Shown: one piece after another, positions 8,412-19,321 of the stretch
Layout of the letters: each line of letters begins with the position of its first letter
Position numbering within the stretch: position 1 is the first letter of the stretch
Assembly (NCBI GenBank): GCA_903873945.1
Contig: CAIQQM010000251.1
Location: forward strand, 1 to 52,001
Direction of reading: 5' to 3'
Source: an uncultured Verrucomicrobiota bacterium
GTDB lineage: Bacteria > Verrucomicrobiota > Verrucomicrobiia > Limisphaerales > UBA8199
Length of the DNA: 52,001 nt
The notes under the pieces: generated by a model
Databases searched by the model: none
Told to the model about the DNA's origin: nothing
What the model saw: the letters and a program-made list of their open reading frames with translations, nothing else
Program-made: the position numbers and the translations under genes

Positions 8412-9719
8412 TTAAATCACCATCCCGTGCGGGATCACTCCGTTCTTGGGGATGACCACGATACCGTCACGGATGTAATAATTCGCATGGTCCACCTTGT
8501 CGGGCTTACCCGCCGGAGAAATCACCACGTTGTTCCCGATACGCGCGTTCTTGTCGATGATGACATTCTCGATGCGGCAATTCGTCCCGATGCCGATGCG
8601 CGGCTTGCCTGCCTTCTCGTGCTCCTGGATAGACTCCAGTGACTCGTAATAATCGCAGCCCAGCAGAATTGTCCGGTTCAACACCGTCCCCGCCCCCACG
8701 ATGCTGCGCAGGCCCATGATGCTGTTGGTAATGACCGCCCGGTTCAGAATACACCCGTCGGAAATCACCGCATGCTCGATCTGCGCCCCGTTGATTTTCG
8801 ACGCCGGCAGAAAGCGCGGACGGCTGAAGATCGGCGCGTCCATGTCGAAGAAATTGAACTGCGGCAGCTCGCTCGTCACGTCCAGGTTCGCCTCGAAGAA
8901 CGCCCGAATCGTCCCGATGTCTTCCCAATACCCCTGGAAAATGTAAGAGAACACCCGCGACTCCTTGATCGCGTGCGGGATGATATCCTTGCCGAAATCG
9001 GCCATCTTATTATCCAGCAACCGACAGATCACATCCCGGTTGAACACGTAAATCCCCATCGACGCCAGGAACAACTCCCGCCCGTCCTTGATGCCCAGCG
9101 CCCCAAACCATTCCGGCGACAGCCTCAGCGAATCCTGCACCGCCGCATCCTTCGGCTTTTCCACGAACCGCGTGATCCGCCGATCCGACCCAATTTGCAT
9201 AATCCCAAACGCCTGCATCTCGGCCCGGCCCACTGGAATCGTGGCCACCGTGATGTCCGCCCCAGACTCCTTGTGCGCGCCGATGATTTGCCGAAAATCC
9301 ATCCGGAACAGCTGGTCCCCGCTCAGGATGAGCAGGTAATCCCAATCGTTATTCATGAAATGCGCCATGTTCTTCCGCACCGCATCCGCCGTCCCCTGAT
9401 ACCACGACGCGTTCGAATACGTCTGCTCCGCCGCCAGGATTTCCACGAACCCGCCCGAGAAATGGTCGAATTTGTACGATTGCGAGATGTGCCGATGCAG
9501 CGACGCCGAGTTGAATTGCGTCAACAAATACATCCGCCGCAAACCCGAGTTGATGCAATTGGAGATCGGGATATCAACCAGCCGGTATTTTCCCGCCAAC
9601 GGCACCGCCGGCTTGGCCCGTTCCTTCGTCAACGGAAACAGCCGCTTGCCCTGCCCGCCCCCCATAATCACCGACAGCACATTACTCGTATTGATGGTTT
9701 GACGCACGGAGCCTGACAT
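8412..9719 (-). CDS. glgC: Glucose-1-phosphate adenylyltransferase
   Basis: GlgC makes ADP-glucose, the committed step of bacterial glycogen synthesis. The 435-residue protein begins with the nucleotide-binding loop GGGQGKRLFPLTKERAKPA and continues with GKYRLVDIPISNCINSG, GTADAVRKN, the ILSGDQLFRMD metal site and FVEKPKD. The C-terminal third (after about residue 300) is a left-handed beta-helix with hexapeptide-like repeats, as in other ADP-glucose pyrophosphorylases. The ATG at 9719 is preceded by AAAGGT at suitable spacing. No other glycogen gene is next to it, so the neighbourhood does not add to the role. Confidence 0.95.
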   Translation of the reverse strand: MSGSVRQTINTSNVLSVIMGGGQGKRLFPLTKERAKPAVPLAGKYRLVDIPISNCINSGLRRMYLLTQFNSASLHRHISQSYKFDHFSGGFVEILAAEQTYSNASWYQGTADAVRKNMAHFMNNDWDYLLILSGDQLFRMDFRQIIGAHKESGADITVATIPVGRAEMQAFGIMQIGSDRRITRFVEKPKDAAVQDSLRLSPEWFGALGIKDGRELFLASMGIYVFNRDVICRLLDNKMADFGKDIIPHAIKESRVFSYIFQGYWEDIGTIRAFFEANLDVTSELPQFNFFDMDAPIFSRPRFLPASKINGAQIEHAVISDGCILNRAVITNSIMGLRSIVGAGTVLNRTILLGCDYYESLESIQEHEKAGKPRIGIGTNCRIENVIIDKNARIGNNVVISPAGKPDKVDHANYYIRDGIVVIPKNGVIPHGMVI

Positions 9720-9946
9720 AACAAGACCTTTGGTTTATTCCACTTTGACAGCTCCAGTTATACCTCCTCACCGCGCGCCCGTGCAAGCGGCATCGGGAAT
9801 ACTTTCAACGCTCCGCGGCGTTGGCTCAGACCATCAGTTCATGCACCGGACCTTAATAAACAGCCAGTCTCCCGAGGACGAGAGTCGGCGCGAGGGTGAA
9901 CCATTCCCGACGCCGTTTTGGAAGTCCCCGAAAAGGCCCCGTTGAT

Positions 9947-10684
9947 TTACCTGAGCAAGGGAGCGTGCTGTTTGAGCCAGCGTTCGGCATGGGCGAAATC
10001 GGGGCAGAGCCGGGCGACCTCGCGCCAGAAGCCGTGGGAATGATTCATTTGCCGCAGATGTACGAGTTCGTGCAGGAGGATGTAATCGCGGACGAAGAGC
10101 GGGGCCTGAACGAGGCGCCAGTTGAGGGAAATGGTGCCGCGGCGTGAGCAAGAGCCCCAGCGCGAACGCTGATTGCGCACGATGACACGCTTGACGGAAA
10201 ACTGGTGGAACGCAGCCAATTCAAACACACGCGCAGGCAATTCGCACACAGCCAGCCGCCGGAGATGGCGTTCGATCGCGGGACGCAAGTCGCCAGTCGC
10301 ATCCGCAAGGCTCAGCGTTTCGGCGCTGAAACGAACATGGCTGGTCTTTCCGGCTGGACTGACTTCGAGCAGAACGTGTTCGCCGCGGAACAGGATTTGG
10401 GTTCCAGCAACCCAAGGGGCGTTCGAAGCAGGCTGTGTCGCGCGTCGCTGGAGTTGTTTCTCCAGCCAGCTGGCGTTGCGGTCGGCAAAGCGTTTGGCTT
10501 CGGTGATTAAACCGGCGCGGGGAACAGTGACCCGGGCCGAGCCGTCGGGACGGAGCCGCAGGATGTAACGGCGGGCGCGAGGGTTGCGCACGATCGAGAC
10601 AGGAACACGCCGTCCGCCAACGAGAAGCGAGTGTGCTTCTGCCGGTCGGGACCGGGCGAAGATGAATGGCAACTTTAGTTGCAC
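9947..10684 (-). CDS. YgjP-like M48-family metallopeptidase (DUF45)
   Basis: A 245-residue protein of the YgjP/DUF45 family. The zinc site is clear: [16 protein letters not shown] contains HExxH and the downstream histidines. It is preceded by the family signature [20 protein letters not shown]. The N-terminal half ([20 protein letters not shown]) also fits the family. The protein has no signal peptide and is probably cytosolic. Family members have been linked to restriction modules in some genomes, but none is seen here. Start is a GTG. It is divergent from the DUF1573 gene across a 163-base gap and lies 227 bases upstream of glgC; that gap shows nothing I can name. Substrate unknown. Confidence 0.88.
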   Translation of the reverse strand: MQLKLPFIFARSRPAEAHSLLVGGRRVPVSIVRNPRARRYILRLRPDGSARVTVPRAGLITEAKRFADRNASWLEKQLQRRATQPASNAPWVAGTQILFRGEHVLLEVSPAGKTSHVRFSAETLSLADATGDLRPAIERHLRRLAVCELPARVFELAAFHQFSVKRVIVRNQRSRWGSCSRRGTISLNWRLVQAPLFVRDYILLHELVHLRQMNHSHGFWREVARLCPDFAHAERWLKQHAPLLR

Positions 10685-10847
10685 GGAGTGATCCTTACCA
10701 GTCGCGGGCCGGATTTGCGATTCACGATTGACGAGAGGTGAGATAATATTGTCTGACTTTTTGGCTGGGCGACATTAAGGTTCGGCTCACGCCAGCGAAA
10801 ATGAACTTTCCACAACGGCAAGCGTCTGAGACATTTTGTATTAGAAG

Positions 10848-11981
10848 ATGCAACATATGAACTCGACCATGAAGGAACTCGTAATAACTGTTTCAGTCCT
10901 GGCGATGGGGGCCGCCCCTCTCCCCGCCCAGCAGACACCAGCTGCCCCAACCGCTGCTCCAACCGCAGCCGCAGCCACGAACAGTGTGGGACCGAAGATT
11001 CAGTTTGACTCGGAGCTATATGATTTCGGCAAGGTCAGCGCCGGAGATTCTGTCAAACATACTTACTATTTCACCAACATAGGCGACCAAACGCTGGTTC
11101 TGAACAACGTGCAGCCACAGTGCGGCTGCACGACCGCCGGCGACTGGTCGCACCAAGTTGAACCCGGCAAAACGGGAGTCATTCCCGTCCAGTTCAACAG
11201 CACTCACTACAACGGGCCGGTATTTAAACAGGTCACCGTCACTTCCAACGCCAAGGGACGCCAGAATCTCGCGCTCCAGATCAAAGGAACGATCTGGAAA
11301 GCCATTGAGATCACTCCCCCGCAGGCGATCCTGAACGTTCCGGCAGAATCGACAAACAGCGTCACGATGACTGTGCGGATTGTGAACAACACCGAGGCGC
11401 CGCTGACATTGTCCGCCCCGGAGAGCAGCAACCGGGCATTAACGGCCGAACTCAAGCCCGTGCAGGCCGGCAAGGAGTTTCAGTTGATTATCACGGCGTG
11501 GCCACCTTTGTCTTCAGGCACGACCCAGGGACAGATCACAATGAAGACTTCTTTCACGAACATGCCGACCGTAAGCCTCACGGCCATCGCCAACGTGCAG
11601 CCGGTACTGACCGTGACCCCGACCCAGCTCTCTTTAATGTCCGGCCCGCTGCCGAACCCGGTGACTTCCTCGATCAACATCGTTAATAACGGCACAAGCA
11701 TTTTGAAATTATCCGAACCCGCCGCAAACGCACCCGGCGTGGATATCCAGGTCAAAGAGGGAGTCCCCGGGCACTCCTTCACGATGCTGCTGACATTCCC
11801 GCAGGGGTTTGAGTTTCCCACGGGCCAGCCTCTTGAGTTTAGCATCAAATCAAACCATCCCCAGTTTCCCTTGATCAAGGTGCCGATCATCCAGATTCCA
11901 CGTCCGGTCACGGTGGTCCCCAAGCCGCCGCAGGCGGCTCCGAGGCCTCCGCCGGCACCAGTTGGCCTCCCCAGCCAATAG
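10848..11981 (+). CDS. Exported DUF1573 protein with CGC motif
   Basis: A 377-residue protein with a signal peptide (MKELVITVSVLAMGAAPLPAQ; M at residue 8 may be the real start, near 10869), an alanine/proline linker, and several Ig-like DUF1573/MSP-type domains. The first domain holds the family signature: FDFGKVSAGD-like sequence (YDFGKVSAGDSVKHTYYFTN), then VQPQCGCTTAGDW with Cys92 and Cys94. The remaining domains lack cysteines and the protein ends in a proline-rich tail. Its stop codon overlaps the GGGAG ribosome binding site of the rhodanese gene, so the two are coupled. The function of DUF1573 proteins is not established; the neighbours suggest an exported thiol-related role (inference). 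Confidence 0.88.
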   Translation: MQHMNSTMKELVITVSVLAMGAAPLPAQQTPAAPTAAPTAAAATNSVGPKIQFDSELYDFGKVSAGDSVKHTYYFTNIGDQTLVLNNVQPQCGCTTAGDWSHQVEPGKTGVIPVQFNSTHYNGPVFKQVTVTSNAKGRQNLALQIKGTIWKAIEITPPQAILNVPAESTNSVTMTVRIVNNTEAPLTLSAPESSNRALTAELKPVQAGKEFQLIITAWPPLSSGTTQGQITMKTSFTNMPTVSLTAIANVQPVLTVTPTQLSLMSGPLPNPVTSSINIVNNGTSILKLSEPAANAPGVDIQVKEGVPGHSFTMLLTFPQGFEFPTGQPLEFSIKSNHPQFPLIKVPIIQIPRPVTVVPKPPQAAPRPPPAPVGLPSQ

Positions 11982-11989
11982 GGAGCGTT

Positions 11990-12576
11990 TTGGACGGATC
12001 CACACAGGCGAGAAAAGTTTTACTGGAAGGGCTGTTTGTCGCAGTCATCGGCGCGGTCGTGGCCCTGGCGGCCAACAGGTTTTCACCACGCGGCCTCAAC
12101 CTCACCCGAAATTACTTCCCAGCAGGCGGCGTGACCGCCACCAACGCCAGTTCGCCCGCCAACCTTCTGGCCGCCCGGCTTCAGGAACGGGGCATCCACC
12201 TGGCGAACAGCAACCAAGTGTCACAGTTCTTTACCGATCCCCGTTATGGGCAGGAGCTTATCGTTTTTATCGACGCCCGCGACGAACAGCATTATCTCGA
12301 TGGGCATATTCCAGGGGCTTGCCTGTTTGATTATTACCACCCGGAGAAATACATCGCCACGGTGCTGCAGCTTTGCCAGACAGCCGAACAAATCGTCGTT
12401 TACTGCAACGGCGGTGATTGCGAAGACAGCGTGTTTGCCGCGAACATGTTGAGAGATGCCGCAATACCCGGGGAAAAGCTGTTCGTGTATGGCGGCGGCA
12501 TTGCCGAGTGGACCACGAACGGTCATCCAGTCGAAGTTGGCCCGCGCCACAGCGGCCAGTTTAAAGGTGCGCCGAA

Positions 12577-12580
<4 letters not shown>
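11990..12580 (+). CDS. Membrane-anchored rhodanese-domain protein
   Basis: A 196-residue protein with one N-terminal membrane segment (about residues 11-29) and a rhodanese domain (about 75-185). Rhodanese landmarks are FIDARDEQHYLDGHIPGA and the active-site loop YCNGGDCEDSVFAANML, where Cys139 takes the catalytic place and a second cysteine, Cys144, lies where many rhodaneses have arginine. This points to a persulfide or dithiol reaction outside the cytoplasm rather than ordinary thiosulfate transfer (inference). The start is TTG; it is supported by GGGAG four bases upstream and by the lack of a better codon. The stop overlaps the next start as ATGA. Confidence 0.88.
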
Positions 12581-14158
<1,578 letters not shown>

Positions 14159-14217
14159 GCACAACGGCCCGAGCGAATGCTCCCCGTTGACAAGAGCGAG
14201 AGGCACACCCAGTTTTA

Positions 14218-14538
14218 ATGGTGACCACTGACGAAACAGAAGCCCGGACAAGCACGCTGGCACAGCTTATCACGAGATTGCCACGCCCGTCAGCACGGCT
14301 CAACCGGCCATGCTCCGCCGACCTTGAGGAACTCCTAATGCAATGCCTGGCAAAGTTGCCGGAACAGCGACCGCCAACTGCCGAAGCGCTGGACGAAGCG
14401 TTGGGACGCTGTGTTTCGGCTGGAACCTGGACGCTGGTGGAGGCCAAGACATGGTGGCGGGCGAATGTGCCAGCCCAGGAACTTCCGCCACAGGCAACGA
14501 TGCCGGAAAAGACCATGGTCATCGCCTCACGCTGCTGA
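14218..14538 (+). pseudogene. C-terminal fragment of a eukaryote-like Ser/Thr protein kinase
   Basis: The 106-residue frame carries the last part of a Hanks-type kinase: ADLEELLMQCLAKLPEQRP corresponds to subdomain XI with its arginine, and GTWTLVEAKTWWRANVP is the tail motif often found after this domain in bacterial kinases of this type. There is no P-loop, VAIK lysine, HRD or DFG motif in the frame, and a stop codon lies ten codons upstream (14188-14190). The preceding 59 bases hold no further kinase sequence. It appears to be the remnant left after a deletion. It could be transcribed after namA, but I see no reason to expect a functional product. Confidence 0.6.
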
Positions 14539-14595
14539 ATGGAAGAACACGCAACGCGCCCGAAGAATGGAACCCGCACCTGTCGCCCCGTTGAA

Positions 14596-15159
14596 ATGCT
14601 GATCGCCTTTAACAAACCCTTCGGCGTGCTCTCCCGATTCACGTCCGACGCTTCAACAAACCGCACATTGGCTGAATTCGGTTTCCCCGAGCGCGTCTAC
14701 CCCATCGGCCGGCTGGACGCGGATTCCGAAGGGTTGCTCCTCCTAAGCGACGAACCGAAGCTTAATCAGCGCCTCCTTCACCCGCGCCACGCACATGAGC
14801 GGGAATACTGGGTTCAGGTCGAAAGAATCCCCACCGCAGTCGCCCTGCGCCAGCTCGAAGCGGGAATAGTGATCCAAGGCCATAAAACGCTGCCCAGCAA
14901 AGCCTGGATTTTGGAGCCGCAACCCGAAATCCCACCACGGGAGCCGCCGATCCGTTCTCGAAAGACCGTGCCAACGTGCTGGCTGGGACTGGAGCTGGTC
15001 GAAGGGAAAAACCGACAGGTGCGGCGGATGACCGCAGCGATCGGCCATCCGACCTTGCGGCTGCTTCGCGTGCGAATCGGCAAATATCGGCTTGGCCAGT
15101 TACCCGCAGGCAGCTGGATTTCATTAAGCGCCGGAGAATCCGCGTTGATCCTGAGTTGA
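14596..15159 (+). CDS. rluE: RluE-like rRNA pseudouridine synthase
   Basis: A 187-residue pseudouridine synthase of the RsuA/RluE family, which in E. coli modifies U2457 of 23S rRNA. The catalytic aspartate lies in YPIGRLDADSEGLLLLS. Other family features are FNKPFGVLSRFT at the start, HEREYWVQVE, and EGKNRQVRRMTAAIGHPTLRLLR near the C-terminus. There is no N-terminal S4 domain, which favours RluE over RsuA/RluB/RluF. I chose the ATG at 14596 because the conserved sequence begins there; the frame is open further upstream to 14539 but that part overlaps the kinase remnant and resembles nothing. Confidence 0.87.
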   Translation: MLIAFNKPFGVLSRFTSDASTNRTLAEFGFPERVYPIGRLDADSEGLLLLSDEPKLNQRLLHPRHAHEREYWVQVERIPTAVALRQLEAGIVIQGHKTLPSKAWILEPQPEIPPREPPIRSRKTVPTCWLGLELVEGKNRQVRRMTAAIGHPTLRLLRVRIGKYRLGQLPAGSWISLSAGESALILS

Positions 15160-15301
15160 AGCCGGCTTTCGCGCCGTCGCCGCGGTCTCAAACTGCATTC
15201 TTTTCAGAGCGTCCGACTTCGAATTCCAACAAGTTTACGTCTCAAACCGACTTTACCCTTTTCTTTCTACGGCTCGGCTCTAATCTTCAGCGCGTTCATC
15301 T

Positions 15302-16723
15302 ATGGCCTTGCGACTGTTCAATACATTAACGCACTCAGTGCAGGAATTTGTTCCGCTGTCTCAGGACGGAAACAAAGTCCGCATGTATTGCTGCGGGCCA
15401 ACGGTCTATGACTTTGCGCACATCGGCAACTGGCGCACGTTCATCTTCGGCGACCTCGTCCGCCGGTATCTCGAGTTCAAAGGCTGGGCGGTCCAGCACG
15501 TGATGAACATCACGGACGTGGACGACAAGATTCTCAAACGTGTCCACGAAACGAAAATGCCGCTCAGGGAATTCACCGGCAAATTCGAAGCTGCGTTCAT
15601 GGAGGACTTGAAAACGCTCAATTGCCGCGCGCCGCACCAAACCCCGCGCGCCAGCGAGCATATTCCCGAGATCATTGCGTTGATTGAAAAGCTGGTTTTG
15701 CGCGGCCTGGCTTACAAAGCCCCGGACGGCTCGGTTTACTTCAGCATCGAAAAATACCGCGACAGCGGCTGCGAATACGGGCAACTGGTCAAATTGAACT
15801 TCGACGAAATGCGCATTGGAGAAAGGGTCCGCAGCGATGAGTACGCGAAGGAAGCGATTGGCGATTTCGCACTCTGGAAGGCAAAAACGCCCGCAGACGG
15901 CGCCGTGTTCTGGCCCAGTCCGTGGGGAGATGGCCGGCCTGGCTGGCACATCGAATGCAGCGCGATGAGCATGAGTTTTCTGGGGCCAAGCTTTGACTTG
16001 CACCTTGGCGGCGAGGATTTGATATTTCCACATCACGAAGATGAGATCGCCCAGAGCGAAGGCGCGGGGGGGCAGGCCAAGGGGCAACACTTCGTCAAAT
16101 ATTGGCTGCACGGCGCGCATCTGCTGGTGGAAGGCCGGAAGATGAGCAAATCGCTGGGTAATTTCTTTACCTTGCGTGATTTATTGGCGAAGGGGTTTGC
16201 CGGCCGCGAGATTCGTTACCTGCTGTTGACCGCACATTATCGCGAAACCTTCAACTTCACACTCGAAGGTTTGCAGGCAGCCCGGACGTCGTTGCAGAGG
16301 CTCGACGAGTGTCTCACGAAATTGCGCGAATTGGCCGGCAACGCAACCGCCGGCGCGGCCCCGCCACTGCTCCAGCAGTTCTCCGAGGCACTGGATGACG
16401 ACCTGAATATCTCCGGCGCATGGGGGGCGGTTTTTGAATGGGTTCGCGACACGAATCGGAAACTCTCCGAAAATGCCCTGGACGCCCCAGCGGCCGCAGC
16501 GGCGTTGACGGCCTGGAAGAAATTGGATTCCGTGACGGGTGTTGGCGCGCCCGAGGATCTGGAAGTTCCATCCGAGATTACGGCACTTCTCGAAGCGCGC
16601 CAGGCGGCGCGCAAAGCCAAAGAGTTTAAACGCGCCGACACACTTCGCGACGAACTGAAAGCCCAAGGCTGGGTAATCGAAGACACTCCCAAAGGAGCGC
16701 GGGTCAAAAAAATTAATATCTGA
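15302..16723 (+). CDS. cysS: Cysteinyl-tRNA synthetase
   Basis: Class I aminoacyl-tRNA synthetase charging tRNA-Cys. The 473 residues are the normal length. The N-terminal part has the zinc-binding CGPTVYDFAHIGNWR with the HIGH-type motif HIGN, then NITDVDDKI. Further along are GWHIECSAMS and HHEDEIAQSE, which supply the other zinc ligands, and the KMSKS loop KMSKSLGN. The C-terminal DALR-type helical domain ends with RADTLRDELKAQGWVIED. It is directly followed by tmk, whose ATG comes right after the TGA stop. The 142-base gap upstream shows no clear promoter to me. Confidence 0.97.
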   Translation: MALRLFNTLTHSVQEFVPLSQDGNKVRMYCCGPTVYDFAHIGNWRTFIFGDLVRRYLEFKGWAVQHVMNITDVDDKILKRVHETKMPLREFTGKFEAAFMEDLKTLNCRAPHQTPRASEHIPEIIALIEKLVLRGLAYKAPDGSVYFSIEKYRDSGCEYGQLVKLNFDEMRIGERVRSDEYAKEAIGDFALWKAKTPADGAVFWPSPWGDGRPGWHIECSAMSMSFLGPSFDLHLGGEDLIFPHHEDEIAQSEGAGGQAKGQHFVKYWLHGAHLLVEGRKMSKSLGNFFTLRDLLAKGFAGREIRYLLLTAHYRETFNFTLEGLQAARTSLQRLDECLTKLRELAGNATAGAAPPLLQQFSEALDDDLNISGAWGAVFEWVRDTNRKLSENALDAPAAAAALTAWKKLDSVTGVGAPEDLEVPSEITALLEARQAARKAKEFKRADTLRDELKAQGWVIEDTPKGARVKKINI

Positions 16724-17386
16724 ATGAACGGCTTGTTTATCACTTTCGAGGGCACCGAATGCAGCGGCAAATCGACGCAGATTTCGCTGTTAGCTGACCG
16801 GTTGCGGTCCATGGGCCGAAGCGTGCGGATGTTCCGCGAGCCGGGCGGAACGCCTATTGGCGAGGAGATCCGCCACACGCTCAAGCACAGCGCCGCCAAT
16901 CACGCTATGATGTCAGAAACGGAGCTGCTCCTCATGAATGCCAGCCGCGCCCAGTTGGTTCGGGAAGTGATCCGGCCCGCCCTGGCCGCAGGGGAAATTG
17001 TATTATGCGACCGTTTCCATGATTCCACCATTGCCTACCAAGGTTACGGCCGGCAACTGAATTTGAAGCTCGTGCAGCAAATCCTCGATTTCGCCGTCGG
17101 CTCCACAAGGCCCGATTTGACTTTGCTCCTGCTCGTGCCCCATGAAGTCAGTGAAGATCGGCGTTTGGCCCGACAATCCACGATGCCTTTCATGCGCGAC
17201 CGGATTGAAGAAGCGGATCGCAGCTTCTTTGAGCTCGTGGCGAAGGGTTATCACGCCATCGCCGACGCCGACCCACAACGTGTGCGGCCAATCGATGGCA
17301 CCGGAGAGGTCAATGACATACGGGCAACAATCTGGAAACTTGTGGAACCGTTCCTGGCTGAGAAAAAGGCCGGGCAACTCACCTAG
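16724..17386 (+). CDS. tmk: Thymidylate kinase
   Basis: Tmk phosphorylates dTMP to dTDP. The 220-residue protein has the P-loop FEGTECSGKST (8-18), the dTMP-binding FREPGGTPIGEEIR and LCDRFHDSTIAYQGYGR, which contains the DR motif. The P-loop has ECSGKST where DGAGKST or DGSGKST is usual; the essential glycine, lysine and serine remain. No lid-region abnormality is seen. It starts immediately after the cysS stop, so both are translated from one transcript. Confidence 0.95.
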   Translation: MNGLFITFEGTECSGKSTQISLLADRLRSMGRSVRMFREPGGTPIGEEIRHTLKHSAANHAMMSETELLLMNASRAQLVREVIRPALAAGEIVLCDRFHDSTIAYQGYGRQLNLKLVQQILDFAVGSTRPDLTLLLLVPHEVSEDRRLARQSTMPFMRDRIEEADRSFFELVAKGYHAIADADPQRVRPIDGTGEVNDIRATIWKLVEPFLAEKKAGQLT

Positions 17387-17455
17387 ACTCCGCATTTCCA
17401 GCCTTGCCCAAGCGCTACCGAGCATTATCTTCAATTCATAATCAGGAGTAAAAGC

Positions 17456-17788
17456 ATGATCGAGGACACGATTGGAAAAATCGAAGCCAAAATTGAGGGA
17501 GTTGACACGATCCAGGAGAGCCGCCGGCGCGAGCTGCTTCAACTGGTTGGCATGCTCAAATTAGAAGTCGCCGAATTATCCAAGACGCACGGCGAACAGG
17601 CCCAAAGCATCGCGGCATTTGCGGAAATTTCCGCTCATGAAGCCACCCGGTCCAACCAAAATCCGCGGTTATTGAAACTCTCCCTGGAAGGACTGGGCTC
17701 TTCAGTCACCGGCTTCGAGCAGTCACATCCCCGCCTCGTTCAGATCGTCAACGCCATCAGCAACGCACTGGCCAATTTGGGCATTTAA
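17456..17788 (+). CDS. Small DUF4404-like protein
   Basis: A 110-residue soluble, mostly helical protein with a long heptad-like N-terminal half (IEDTIGKIEAKIEGVDTI) and a conserved C-terminal half, LKLSLEGLGSSVTGFEQSHP followed by RLVQIVNAISNALANLGI. The second half matches what I know of the DUF4404 family, whose function is unknown. AGGAG lies 8 bases before the ATG, one of the clearest ribosome binding sites in the window. It is convergent with plsC, with only ten bases between the stops. It may be carried on the cysS-tmk transcript. Confidence 0.75.
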   Translation: MIEDTIGKIEAKIEGVDTIQESRRRELLQLVGMLKLEVAELSKTHGEQAQSIAAFAEISAHEATRSNQNPRLLKLSLEGLGSSVTGFEQSHPRLVQIVNAISNALANLGI

Positions 17789-17798
17789 CGAACGCGCG

Positions 17799-18452
17799 TC
17801 ACGGAAGCCGCGGATCATCCCGGCACGGCTCCAAACTGGCAATGGCCGCCATAATCTCATCGGCCACCTGCTGATAAATCTCTTTGAGGCGCGGCTTCGC
17901 GCACACCTTCGCTTCCGCCCTGAGTTTCTCAAACCGCATTGGTTTCCCATATTTCACCATCACTCTAAGCGGCCGCGGAAACTTGTGGTGGCGGCCGTAA
18001 GCCTCAAAGGTTCCAAACACCCTGACCGGCACAACCAGCGCCGTGGATTTAATCACAGTCAGCCCAATGCCCGGCTTAGCGGGCTGCAAGTTCCCGTCAT
18101 GGGTCCGGGTCCCTTCCGGAAACAAAATTATAGCGCCACCGGCCAGCAACCGATCAAGGATTGCCCGCAAACCCGCCGCGCCACCGCCCTCACGGTCAAC
18201 CGGAACACAATTCCAATTCCGCAGGACCCAACCGACGATGGGAAACCGGAACAAACTCTCCCGAGCAAGGTAATTGATCCCCCGCCGCACCCCCGCGCCC
18301 ACCAGCGGCGGATCCAAAAAACTGGCATGGTTGGAGGCCAATATGATTCCTCCGGACAGAGGAACGCGCTCCGGGTTGTAAACCCGCCAGCGAAAGAAAA
18401 GCCTGAAAAGCCCCCGGTAAAAGCACCAGCCAAGAAAATATAATGGGTTCAT
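17799..18452 (-). CDS. plsC: 1-acyl-sn-glycerol-3-phosphate acyltransferase
   Basis: A 217-residue membrane-bound acyltransferase of phospholipid synthesis. The catalytic NHASFLDPP motif (His42, Asp47), the block FPEGTRTHDG (111-120) and the downstream LVVPVRVFG fit the PlsC family. One hydrophobic N-terminal segment (YFLGWCFYRGLFRLFF) would anchor it. It lies 69 bases after cmk on the same strand; cmk-plsC pairs are common in bacteria and support co-transcription. Substrate specificity within the family (LPA or another acceptor) cannot be read from the sequence. Confidence 0.92.
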   Translation of the reverse strand: MNPLYFLGWCFYRGLFRLFFRWRVYNPERVPLSGGIILASNHASFLDPPLVGAGVRRGINYLARESLFRFPIVGWVLRNWNCVPVDREGGGAAGLRAILDRLLAGGAIILFPEGTRTHDGNLQPAKPGIGLTVIKSTALVVPVRVFGTFEAYGRHHKFPRPLRVMVKYGKPMRFEKLRAEAKVCAKPRLKEIYQQVADEIMAAIASLEPCRDDPRLP

Positions 18453-18521
18453 GGGCTGGAAATCATGGGCCGCAGGACAAAAGCCGGAAAAGGCATTGAA
18501 AAATGCCGTTCATCCAACCGC

Positions 18522-19271
18522 TTACCTGCGGGTTTTGCCCTGCGACGCCTCGCGTTCCGCAAGACACCTCCGGATATCCGCGATGATAAGCCCGCTGGTC
18601 TGCTCAGAGGTCATCTGCGAATTATTGATTACCCGCGCGCCGAGGGCAATCATCAAGGGAGCAGCGGCACGCTGGCTGTCCCGCAAGTCCCGCGCAGCGA
18701 GGTTTTCCTGCACCCCCTCGGCTGCCCGGCGGCGAGAACGCTCTTCCAAGCCCGCATCCAGGTAATACTTGAAATCCGTCTCGGGAAATACATTCGTGCC
18801 GATGTCACGCCCTTCCATGACAAGGTTCCCAAACTTGATACACTCGCGTTGCTTCTTCTTCATCCAATCCCGCACGTTCGGCACGGCGGCAACATGGGGC
18901 ACAGCAGCGCTGACTCCGGCAGTGCGGATTTCCTCGGCCGGATAATAGCCGCCGACCAGAAGGCGGACATGACTGTCAACGCAGGACAGGGAAGTTTTCC
19001 AGTGCCGACAGGCATATGCCACGGCCCGGGCATCCTGCGGGTCAATATGCTGTTGCAGGCAATGCCAGGCCAGCGTGCGGTACATCGCGCCGGTATCCAC
19101 GTGCACAAAGCCCAACGCTCTCGCCACGAGTTTCGAGTTCGTGCTCTTGCCACTGGCACTTGTGCCGTCTATCGCAATTACAATCGGTTCTTTAATTTTC
19201 GTCTGCACTGTTTGTTGTTTAAGAAGCCAAATCCCGGGTTCGCCAGCGACAACCTGTTCCAACCCACTCAC
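18522..19271 (-). CDS. cmk: Cytidylate kinase
   Basis: Cmk phosphorylates CMP and dCMP. The P-loop IAIDGTSASGKST, the motif HVDTGAMYRTLAW and the CMP-binding VMEGRDIGTNVFPETDFKYY are all present, as is the lid sequence RSRRRAAEG. The coordinates start at a GTG at 19271 and give 249 residues; a GTG at 19208 (VQTKIKEPIVIAIDG) would give 228 residues, closer to the usual 220-230, and removes an unconserved leader. Neither start has a convincing ribosome binding site. It sits between aroA and plsC, an aroA-cmk order found in many bacteria. Confidence 0.93.
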   Translation of the reverse strand: MSGLEQVVAGEPGIWLLKQQTVQTKIKEPIVIAIDGTSASGKSTNSKLVARALGFVHVDTGAMYRTLAWHCLQQHIDPQDARAVAYACRHWKTSLSCVDSHVRLLVGGYYPAEEIRTAGVSAAVPHVAAVPNVRDWMKKKQRECIKFGNLVMEGRDIGTNVFPETDFKYYLDAGLEERSRRRAAEGVQENLAARDLRDSQRAAAPLMIALGARVINNSQMTSEQTSGLIIADIRRCLAEREASQGKTRR

Positions 19272-19321
19272 CCGCCACGCCCAACCACTTCAATCTATCT
19301 GACTCACCTGCCTTTAGAAAG

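Noticed and set aside
9730-9945. Small plus frame between glgC and the YgjP-like gene
   Set aside because: The composition is irregular, it matches nothing, and the stretch is a 227-base divergent-type spacer without coding signs.
14539-14595. Longer start for rluE at 14539
   Set aside because: The added 19 residues overlap the kinase remnant's end and are not conserved; family sequence starts at 14596.
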